Origin: JBBQWR01 sp038210495 | GTDB taxonomy: Bacteria > Planctomycetota > Planctomycetia > Pirellulales > DATAWG01 | Reading direction: 5' to 3' | Assembly (NCBI GenBank): GCA_038210495.1 | Contig: JBBQWR010000045.1 | Span: 1-47,622 of the forward strand | DNA: 47,622 nucleotides | Part shown: piece after piece, positions 7,546 through 14,629 of the stretch | Position numbering within the stretch: the stretch's first letter is position 1 | How the letters are laid out: each line of letters opens with the position of its first letter | Program-made: the position numbers and the translations under genes | The notes under the pieces: model-generated | What the model was told of the DNA's origin: nothing | What the model saw: only the letters and a program-made list of their open reading frames with translations | The model's database searches: none

Positions 7546-10353
7546 ATGAGTCAAATCCCGGCGCCCAATAGCTCGAATCAGTCCGTCGCGTCGATCGCCG
7601 GAGTATCGCATCGCTACGGTAGTACGCTCGCGCTCGACGGCATCTCGGTTGAGATTCCCTCGGGCCGCATGGTCGGGCTGATCGGGCCCGATGGCGTGGG
7701 GAAATCAACCTTGCTGGGCCTGATCGCTGGCGCGAAGAAAATGCAGATCGGCTCGATTCAAGTGCTCGGTGGCAGCATGGCCGACCGCCGGCATCGCGAA
7801 GTTGTCTGCATGCGTGTGGCCTACATGCCGCAAGGACTCGGCAAGAATCTCTACAAAGAACTGAGCGTTTTCGAGAACATCGATTTCTTTGCCCGTTTAT
7901 TTGGGCAGTCGGCCGCGGAGCGAAAATGGCGCATCGACGGGCTGTTGAAGGCCACGGGGCTCGATCCATTCCCCGATCGGCCGACAGGAAAGCTATCGGG
8001 CGGGATGAAGCAAAAAGTCAGCCTGTGTTGTGCCTTGATCCACGACCCCGATCTACTGATCTTGGACGAGCCGACCACGGGCGTCGATCCGCTCTCCCGC
8101 CAGCAATTCTGGACATTGATCAACGACATCCGCGTAAATCGGCCGGGCATGAGCGTTTTGGTTTCGACGGCCTACATGGACGAAGCCCAGCAGTTCGACT
8201 GGACGATTGCGATGGATGCCGGCAAGGTTTTGGCCTCTGGAACCCCCGCCGAATTGCAGCAGCAAACCGGCACTCAAAACCTCGAAGAAACCTTCGTGGC
8301 CTTGCTGCCGGAGGAAAAACGCGGTAGTGGGCGGAAGCTGACGATTCCGCCGCGTAGGCCCAGCGGCGGCGAACCGGCCATTTACGCAAAGGACCTGACA
8401 CGACGGTTTGGCCAGTTTGTCGCAGTGAACAAAGTCAACTTTACGATCGACCGCGGCGAAATCTTCGGCTTCCTAGGTTCCAACGGTTGCGGCAAATCGA
8501 CCACGATGAAAATGCTGACCGGCTTGTTGCCGGCGTCGTCGGGCGAGGCGAAGTTGTTCGGCGAAACGGTCCAGGCCGGAAGCATCGAGATTCGCAACCG
8601 CGTCGGCTATATGTCGCAGGCATTTTCGCTGTACGGCGAATTGACCGTGCAACAGAACTTGTGGCTCCACGCCCGCCTGTTTCACTTGCCGCCGGAGAAG
8701 ATGGGCCCGCGGATTAACGAACTGGTCGGACGATTCGGGCTGGCGCCTCATCTAGACCACTTGTCGGAATCGCTCCCGCTGGGCGTGCGGCAGCGATTGT
8801 CGCTGGCGGTCGCTGTAATCCATGAACCGGAAATGTTGATTCTCGATGAGCCAACCTCGGGCGTCGATCCCGTGGCTCGCGATGAGTTCTGGGAATTACT
8901 AATTGAATTGTCGCGCGAGCAGGCAGTCACGATCTTTATTTCCACGCATTTCATGAACGAGGCGCTGCGTTGCGATCGCATTTCGCTAATGCACGCGGGG
9001 GTTGTGATGGCCTGTGATAAGCCTCTAGCGCTGCAAGAGGCGCGGCAATCGCCAAATCTGGAGCAAGCGTTCATCGAGTACATGGCCGACGCCGATCGAG
9101 CGGTACGGAGCAAGCCGCGGCCGGGCACGGCTGCGAACGAGGACGGGAAGACTGAGACCGTCGGGAATCAGCCGCCAGTCAGTGCTCGCGGCCCTTCTCC
9201 ATTTGCTCGAATGCTGGCCTATAGCTATCGTGAGACCCTCGAGATTTTGCGCGATCCGGTGCGGCTGGCGTTCGCATTCATCGGGTCGGCGGTGTTGATG
9301 CTGGTGTTCGGATTCGGGATCACGCTCGACGTCGAACACGTCCGCTACGCGGCGCTCGACGAGGATCAAACGCCCGCGAGCCGCGAATTCCTAGAGGGTT
9401 TTGAGAACCCCCGGTATTTCACCCCCCAGGTGCCGCTCCGCAATCCGGAGGAGTTATTGCGCAGGCTGAAGGCCAACGACATTTCCGTGTCGATCAACAT
9501 TCCGCCGCGGTTTGGACAGGATCTAAAGCGCAACACCGGGCCGGCGTCGGCAGCGAGCAAATTTGCGACCGCGCCGGAAATCTCCGCTACGGTTGACGGC
9601 GCCAATCCCTTCCGTGGCGAGACCATCAAACAATACACTCTCGGAGCGTACTACTGGTGGCTTGCGCAGGAGGCCCGCGAGCATCCGGGGAGCGCTGCGT
9701 TCCCACCTCCGGCGAAAATCGAACCTCGCTTTGCCTACAATCCGACGTTTGAAAGCACTTTCGCCATGGTTCCCTGCATTCCGGCGGTGTTATTGGTCTT
9801 GATACCGGCAATCCTCATGGCGGTCAGCGTCGTGCGCGAGAAGGAACTCGGCTCGATCACCAACTTCTACTCCACTCCCAGCCGGCGACTCGATTTTCTG
9901 CTCGGCAAACAACTGCCGTACATTGCGGTTGGGATGCTCAATTTTTTCATCCTGATCTTCATGTCGGTCGTCGTGTTCCATGTGCCGCTCAAGGGAAGTG
10001 GGCTGATGCTGACACTGTGTGCGCTGCTGTACATCACCGCAACGACCGGCTTCGGCCTGCTGATTTCGACATTCACTTCGAGCCAAGTTGCCGCCGTATT
10101 CATCACTGCCATTCTGACGATCTTACCGACGACGCAATTCTCCGGCATGTTGCAGCCGGTCTCGACGCTAGAAGGAGGCGCCCGCGTGGTCGGCACGATC
10201 TGGCCTACGACCTACTACATGCACGCCAGTGTCGGCGCCTTCACCAAGGGGCTCGATGCCAGCGCGCTTTGGGGCGATGTCGTCGCTTTGGCCGCCTTTA
10301 TTCCCATCTTCACGCTGCTGTCGGCTGTCGCCTTGCGACGGCAGGAGGCGTAG
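7546..10353 (+). CDS. rbbA: RbbA-type ABC transporter: two ATPase domains fused to a permease
   Basis: A 935-residue fusion. ATPase 1 has Walker A GPDGVGKST (47-55), signature KLSGGMKQK (149-157) and Walker B LLILDEPTTGVDP. ATPase 2 has Walker A GSNGCGKST (311-319), a degenerate signature LPLGVRQRLSL and Walker B MLILDEPTSGVDP. From about residue 570 comes an ABC-2 permease of the YhhJ/YhgE type: one N-terminal membrane helix, a long extracytoplasmic domain, then five or so helices. The domain order matches E. coli RbbA/YhiH (ribosome-associated ATPase and putative transporter). Its neighbours are the HlyD adaptor upstream (109-bp gap) and a second permease 2 nt downstream, giving a yhiI-rbbA-yhhJ-like export operon. 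The substrate is unknown. Confidence 0.9.
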   Translation: MSQIPAPNSSNQSVASIAGVSHRYGSTLALDGISVEIPSGRMVGLIGPDGVGKSTLLGLIAGAKKMQIGSIQVLGGSMADRRHREVVCMRVAYMPQGLGKNLYKELSVFENIDFFARLFGQSAAERKWRIDGLLKATGLDPFPDRPTGKLSGGMKQKVSLCCALIHDPDLLILDEPTTGVDPLSRQQFWTLINDIRVNRPGMSVLVSTAYMDEAQQFDWTIAMDAGKVLASGTPAELQQQTGTQNLEETFVALLPEEKRGSGRKLTIPPRRPSGGEPAIYAKDLTRRFGQFVAVNKVNFTIDRGEIFGFLGSNGCGKSTTMKMLTGLLPASSGEAKLFGETVQAGSIEIRNRVGYMSQAFSLYGELTVQQNLWLHARLFHLPPEKMGPRINELVGRFGLAPHLDHLSESLPLGVRQRLSLAVAVIHEPEMLILDEPTSGVDPVARDEFWELLIELSREQAVTIFISTHFMNEALRCDRISLMHAGVVMACDKPLALQEARQSPNLEQAFIEYMADADRAVRSKPRPGTAANEDGKTETVGNQPPVSARGPSPFARMLAYSYRETLEILRDPVRLAFAFIGSAVLMLVFGFGITLDVEHVRYAALDEDQTPASREFLEGFENPRYFTPQVPLRNPEELLRRLKANDISVSINIPPRFGQDLKRNTGPASAASKFATAPEISATVDGANPFRGETIKQYTLGAYYWWLAQEAREHPGSAAFPPPAKIEPRFAYNPTFESTFAMVPCIPAVLLVLIPAILMAVSVVREKELGSITNFYSTPSRRLDFLLGKQLPYIAVGMLNFFILIFMSVVVFHVPLKGSGLMLTLCALLYITATTGFGLLISTFTSSQVAAVFITAILTILPTTQFSGMLQPVSTLEGGARVVGTIWPTTYYMHASVGAFTKGLDASALWGDVVALAAFIPIFTLLSAVALRRQEA

Positions 10354-10355
10354 CG

Positions 10356-11480
10356 ATGCGGCGGTTGGTGAACATCTTCTGGTTGGGAACGAAGGAACTG
10401 CGGAGCTTGCAGCGCGACATGGTGCTCGTGGCCTTCGTCATCTATTCCTTCAGCTTCGCGATATATACGCAGGCCACCGGAACTTCGTCGGAAGTCCATA
10501 ACGCCTCGATCGCTCTGGTGGACGAGGACCATTCGGCTTTGTCCACGCATATTGCCGACTCGTTCTTGAGGCCGCAATTCCGCACCCCCGAGGCCATCCG
10601 GCCCGACGAAGTCGGTCCGGCGATGGATCGCGGAGTGTACATGTTCGTCGTGGTGATTCCGCCGCGGTATGAAGCCGATTTGCGCGGCGGGCGTCAGCCG
10701 GAAATCCAAGTCAACATCGACGCCACCGCCATGCTCCAGGCCAGCATCGGCGCGTCGTATATTCAGAACATTATTTCCAACGAGGTGTTGAGATACATGC
10801 AGCGATCCGACGAGAAGCACGGCGCGCCGGTGAAAATCACAGTGACCAAGGCGTTCAACCCCAACGGTGAGGCTTCGTGGTTCTACGGCATCGTGGCCAT
10901 CATCAACCAAATCACCATCTTGACGATCATCCTCACCGGAGCCGCCCTGCTCCGGGAGCGCGAGCACGGCACCATCGAGCACCTGCTGGTCATGCCGCTC
11001 ACCGCGTTTGAGATCGCGATGGCTAAGGTGTTGGCCAATGGGCTCGTAATCCTGGTCGCGGTGACCGCGTCGCTCTTTTTCGTGATCCGCCAGATTTTGG
11101 ATGTGCCGATTGCCGGTTCGCCGGTGCTGTTTATGGGGGGCGTGGTGTTGTATCTGTTTTTCGCCACTGCCCTGGGGATTTTTTTGGCAACCGTGACTAG
11201 AACGATGGCGCAATTCGCGCTGATTATTATTCTACTGATTATCGTGCTGCAGTTGCTTTCCGGAGGAAACACGCCGATCGAAAGCCAGCCCGATTGGCTC
11301 CAGCGGATCACAATTTTCCTGCCGTCGCGGCATTTTGTGAGCTTTTCGCAAGCGATCATCTACCGCGGCGCCGGACTGGAAACAGTCTGGCCGGAATTTC
11401 TTGCGGTCGCCGGCATGGGCATGCTCTTCTTCGTGTTCAGCCTGAGCCAATTTCGCCGTTCCATATCCGTCTCACGCTAG
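10356..11480 (+). CDS. yhhJ: ABC-2 type permease, YhhJ-like
   Basis: A 374-residue inner-membrane protein beginning at the ATG 2 nt after the rbbA stop, with GGAGG at 10344-10348 as ribosome binding site; a longer frame opening inside rbbA is not needed. One helix near the N-terminus (LVAFVIYSFSFAIY) precedes a periplasmic domain of about 140 residues, followed by hydrophobic segments with the conserved REREHGTIEHLLVMPLT motif of ABC-2 permeases (YhhJ/YbhS/YbhR group). It most likely pairs with the permease half of RbbA to form the transport pore. The end fits the family length. Confidence 0.9.
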   Translation: MRRLVNIFWLGTKELRSLQRDMVLVAFVIYSFSFAIYTQATGTSSEVHNASIALVDEDHSALSTHIADSFLRPQFRTPEAIRPDEVGPAMDRGVYMFVVVIPPRYEADLRGGRQPEIQVNIDATAMLQASIGASYIQNIISNEVLRYMQRSDEKHGAPVKITVTKAFNPNGEASWFYGIVAIINQITILTIILTGAALLREREHGTIEHLLVMPLTAFEIAMAKVLANGLVILVAVTASLFFVIRQILDVPIAGSPVLFMGGVVLYLFFATALGIFLATVTRTMAQFALIIILLIIVLQLLSGGNTPIESQPDWLQRITIFLPSRHFVSFSQAIIYRGAGLETVWPEFLAVAGMGMLFFVFSLSQFRRSISVSR

Positions 11481-11673
11481 ATCACGTCCGCAAGTTGGCC
11501 GGCGAGATCAAAGCGTGCTGGTTGGATTGCGGGGTTTGCGATGAGCCTGGAAACCGTTGTAGAATTTGCGGGTCGAGTATGAGCAAGTATGTGAAGGATT
11601 GGCCACAAAACGATTGCATCAGACGGCTGGGTCGCACCGATCGTGCAGCAGCCGCCAAGGATAGCCGGAGCAA

Positions 11674-12643
11674 ATGACCGCGTACCAGGGCTTATTTGCC
11701 GCGGTTTCGGCAATTGTTCTGTTCCTCTACGGCTTGCAAGGTTTCAGCCGCGAACTGCAAACTGTTGGAGGTGCTGCTCTCCAGTCGTGGCTGGGGCGAA
11801 TGACCGCCATCCGCTGGGGCGGTTTCATCATTGGGGCCGCAGCCACTGCCATCGTGCAATCGAGCAGTGCCATTACCGCTCTGGCAGTCGCTCTCGTTGA
11901 TTCAGGCGTGATTTCTTTCCAGGCCAGCCTCGGAATCCTGCTGGGCGCAAACGTCGGCACGACGGCGACCGCTTGGCTGGTCTCCTTCAAACTCACCGGT
12001 ATCGGCCCCCTTTTCATTGTCCTAGGCGCTATTCTGTCGGCTGTTCCCGTGCGCCTGCGCATCATTGGCAAAGCGGTCTTTTACTTCGGGCTTATTTTTT
12101 TCGCGCTCGATTTGATTTCGGCCGAGTTGAAACCGTTACAGGATCGGCCGGCTTTCCGGGAGTGGCTGGCATTGGCCGAGATTCCCTGGAAAGGCGTGCT
12201 CGCCGGAATATTCTTCACGGCGCTGGTCCAGTCCAGCAGTGTCACCACCGGACTGTCTATTCTCTTGGTGCAGCAAGGAATCTTGCCGCCGCAAAGCGGC
12301 GATACCCATTGTCATTGGCGCCAACGTCGGCTCGACATCGACAGCCTTGATCGCCAGCGTCGGCATGAAGCCCGTCGCCCGAGCGACCGCCATCAGCAAT
12401 TTCGCCTTCAATTTTGCCGGGATGTTGATTTACCTGCCGTTTCTGGGACCGTTCTCGCGGGCCATAGTGGACTTGAACGCCGATCCAGGCATGGCCGTCG
12501 CCTGGGGACACCTCATCTTTAATTTAACGGTCGGTCTGGCTTTCCTGGCGGCATTGGACAGTGTGGAGCCCCGACTGCTCCGTTGGCTTTCGGTCGCATC
12601 TCCAAACGAAACCTCTTTGCGCATCAGTGACGAACAGCGGTGA
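11674..12643 (+). pseudogene. Na+/phosphate cotransporter (PF02690-type), broken by a +1 frameshift
   Basis: The ATG at 11674 opens a reading frame that carries the first half of a Na/Pi cotransporter: GFIIGAAATAIVQSSSAITA and ILLGANVGTTATAW, then the second QSSS motif (ALVQSSSVTTGLSILLVQQG). The frame shifts at about 12298; the other half continues one base later as AIPIVIGANVGSTSTAL through to a TGA at 12641-12643. Dropping one G from the GGCGGCG-like run near 12298 restores a 322-residue protein with two inverted QSSS/GANVG repeats and no PhoU tail. As drawn, a 282-residue protein would end in nonsense residues. Either a recent null mutation or a one-base sequence error; the remaining coding sequence shows no other damage. 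Confidence 0.85.
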
Positions 12644-13262
12644 AAGCCAGACGATTATCCGGACCCAGGCCATGAGCGTTCGTTCGTGGGCGAGATATTT
12701 CGTAAGCGTCTCGCCATCCCGCCCTGATGCCGAGGAGCGTCGCGACCAGGGGTGGGAGGATGAGCCGAATATAAAAGGGACCGCTGTCTCGGGCGATCAA
12801 CTGGCCCCCGTGGCGACTGAAGAGTCCTTCCATCGGATTTAATCTCGAAACAGCGTCCTGGGCGCTTTGCCATTTTGCTGAAAGAAAACAGTGCAGCCTA
12901 CCACATTGTGGCGGAGTTTCTTCGCTTTCACGGGTGGCGACAGCCGGCGCCGATGGGGGCTGGCGTGATTGCAGCTGCATCTGATCGGGCCGGGGTCGCG
13001 ACCGACGGGGCGAAATGACTCTCTGCCGGCGCGATCAGGATGGCGCGTCATGAGCACGCAAGGGTTACCTGCATCCTGCTCGGGTCCGACACGCCGAAGC
13101 AGGTAAGTGCGCTCCAAAGCGGTCGCGAACGACGGCCCCGAAAAAGACCGTCCGCTGTTCCCCTCGGATTGCAGGACGCAGGATTTGACGTTGTCTTGCA
13201 GGTAGGAGCGAGCATTTCTGATTTCGATTGACCTGGCGCCGAACGGATTGAACAATAGTCGC
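12644..13262. other. Long intergenic stretch without a convincing gene
   Basis: About 620 bp between the cotransporter and a small ORF. Short open frames on both strands show no recognisable family or ribosome binding site. The only identifiable content is a ~45-bp match to the 3' part of the polyphosphate kinase gene (listed separately). Confidence 0.5.
13162..13210 (-). pseudogene. Fragment of polyphosphate kinase gene (C-terminal segment)
   Basis: Bases 13164-13207 match positions 14781-14823 inside the ppk gene at roughly 38 of 44 positions, in the same orientation. On the minus strand it reads SYLQDNVKSCVLQSEG, against TYLRDNVKTRVLQSDG in the intact enzyme. The similarity is confined to this segment, which is conserved at the end of Ppk1. 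It lies 1.6 kb from the intact gene and suggests an old duplication or loss of a second ppk copy. Confidence 0.55.
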
Positions 13263-13451
13263 ATGGGTATCGACACCTCCACTATCGCCGAACTTCAAGA
13301 AGCCGCCGATCGGGCCACAAAGGGCGTGCGCGATCCAGAAGCCATGCGCCGGGCTTGCGAGCAGATGGATCGTTCGCGGGAGGAATTGCGGAGGCGTGTC
13401 GGGACGCTGAACATTGCCGTCGATCTGGTTCGTGACGCCCGAGACGATTGA
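13263..13451 (+). CDS. Small helical protein, first gene of HEPN cassette
   Basis: A 62-residue protein starting at ATG 13263 (a TTG at 13248 is less likely). Sequence is almost wholly helical and charged: TIAELQEAADRATKGVRDPE, then REELRRRVGTLNIAVDLVRDARDD. I do not recognise a named family, but the size, charge and position directly ahead of two overlapping genes suggest an antitoxin-like or regulatory partner. Its stop codon is 11 nt before the first in-frame ATG of the next gene (13463), consistent with coupling. Confidence 0.6.
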   Translation: MGIDTSTIAELQEAADRATKGVRDPEAMRRACEQMDRSREELRRRVGTLNIAVDLVRDARDD

Positions 13452-13474
13452 GCCGCCTTCAAATGGGGATTGCG

Positions 13475-13897
13475 ATGACGGATCAGCAGGATACATTTCA
13501 GAAGCGAGTCGAGGAACTTGTCGAGCAAGTCCAGGGCTGGGTCGAGCCGCACGAATGGGTCACCAAACGGTATCCGAAGAAAATGCGGGACGACGACAAC
13601 CCGGTGTTCGAGGTTTCTGCTCTATTCCTGCAAAAGGGGCCGACTCGCGTGCTCCTCGATCCTGTGGCCTACGATGTGCCGGGCTCCGAGGGAGTCGTTG
13701 ACCTTTACATGATGCCGACTTACGACGACATGGCCAGCCTGTATTTTGTGAGCGGGCAATGGGAGATTCATTACGCCTTCCCGCCCGATCCAATGGAGAC
13801 GCCTTCCGTAGTCGAAACGAAAGCTCTGCCTTTGACTGAAGAGACCGTCAACCAGATACTCGATTCGATTGCCGCTCATGCCCAACATTCGATTTGA
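13475..13897 (+). CDS. Uncharacterised protein, second gene of HEPN cassette
   Basis: A 140-residue soluble protein with no signal peptide. An N-terminal helix (QKRVEELVEQVQGWV) is followed by alternating short strands, e.g. VFEVSALFLQKGPTRVLLDP and VDLYMMPTYDDMASLYFV, suggesting an alpha/beta fold. No family recognised. Start: ATG 13475 (MTDQQD) is preferred; ATG 13463 and TTG 13448 are in frame upstream and the last would overlap the preceding stop. Its 3' end overlaps the next gene by 20 nt, which argues for an operon of three. Confidence 0.7.
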   Translation: MTDQQDTFQKRVEELVEQVQGWVEPHEWVTKRYPKKMRDDDNPVFEVSALFLQKGPTRVLLDPVAYDVPGSEGVVDLYMMPTYDDMASLYFVSGQWEIHYAFPPDPMETPSVVETKALPLTEETVNQILDSIAAHAQHSI

Positions 13898-14342
13898 ATG
13901 GCACGAACATATCAAGAAGGTCGAAGGGGAGTACCGGGCCGCCCGGATTGCCGTCGATCGGCTAAAAGCCGACCTCCTCATTACGCCTGACCTCCCGATC
14001 GAGGACGAGGCACGAAATTATTTGCGACAAGCGGATAGAAACCTTGAAGGGACCTTTCTGGTCCGCCTATTCGCAGCGTTTGAGGCTGCGCTGCGTTCGT
14101 ACGACAGGGCGCGGCACAATGACCCGACCCGCGACGAACATGCGTCGGTGCTGATCGATACGATCGGCGGACGACGCGGGGTGGGGATTTCGACCCGCGT
14201 TCGGGAGCGCGCCCACGCCGTGCGCCGCGTCCGCAACTATTGGGCGCATGAAAATGACGCACTACCTGAGCCGTTGACTATCAAGGATGCCAAGGGCCGG
14301 CTCCAGGAATTCTTGTCTTGGCTGCCGGAGGAGTGGGATTGA
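13878..14342 (+). CDS. HEPN-like protein (putative RNase), third gene of cassette
   Basis: A 154-residue, all-helical protein. Near the C-terminus it carries VRRVRNYWAHEND: Arg119-Asn120 and His124 form an Rx4H motif of the RN..H kind found in the active site of HEPN ribonucleases and HEPN toxins or defence proteins. Preceding helices (FLVRLFAAFEAALRSYDRA) fit the HEPN four-helix up-and-down bundle, in which such 'AAFE' helices are common. It starts at ATG 13878 inside the previous gene and ends convergently 10 nt from an orphan ParD gene. HEPN assignment rests on the motif and helical pattern only; non-catalytic HEPN relatives exist. Confidence 0.7.
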   Translation: MPNIRFEWHEHIKKVEGEYRAARIAVDRLKADLLITPDLPIEDEARNYLRQADRNLEGTFLVRLFAAFEAALRSYDRARHNDPTRDEHASVLIDTIGGRRGVGISTRVRERAHAVRRVRNYWAHENDALPEPLTIKDAKGRLQEFLSWLPEEWD

Positions 14343-14352
14343 TCGCGGCGAT

Positions 14353-14601
14353 TCAATCGGCGGCCGTACGGAGAAGCCGCCGTATATCGCCACGGTCGGC
14401 GACCGTGCGACCTTGGATCGCATCTTGATAGCCTTCGAGGATGGCGCCGCGGATCGCGGCCGCTTCGAGGCGCTGCTTCTTCTCACGAAGTACGTCGCGG
14501 ACGAACTCGCTCGGCGTGGCGAACAATGTTCCGGCGCCGGAGTTCTGATTTACGAACGCCCTCAGTTCATCGGTCAATGAGATATTCAGCCTGGCACTCA
14601 T
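14353..14601 (-). CDS. ParD-like antitoxin, orphan
   Basis: An 82-residue protein starting MSARLNISLTDELRAFV, followed by FATPSEFVRDVLREKKQRLE and a C-terminal toxin-binding-like tail. This is the ribbon-helix-helix pattern of ParD/CopG antitoxins: an N-terminal strand, helix, then the conserved PSEFVRxxLR helix. The ATG at 14601 is chosen over an upstream extension to 14652 because the family starts with the strand. No ParE-like gene follows: the next 10 bp lead directly into the convergent HEPN gene. The gene lies just downstream of ppk on the same strand (28-bp gap), so it may be read from the ppk transcript. Confidence 0.8.
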   Translation of the reverse strand: MSARLNISLTDELRAFVNQNSGAGTLFATPSEFVRDVLREKKQRLEAAAIRGAILEGYQDAIQGRTVADRGDIRRLLRTAAD

Positions 14602-14629
14602 TGATTCTTCATCCTTTAAACATTGCTGC

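Noticed and set aside
9869..11213. Antisense open frames in the permease genes
   Set aside because: They overlap clear ABC-2 permease coding and are His/Arg/Asp-rich shadows.
12285..12305. Programmed +1 frameshift in the Na/Pi gene
   Set aside because: No slippery heptamer, rare codon or downstream stem was evident; error or mutation is simpler.
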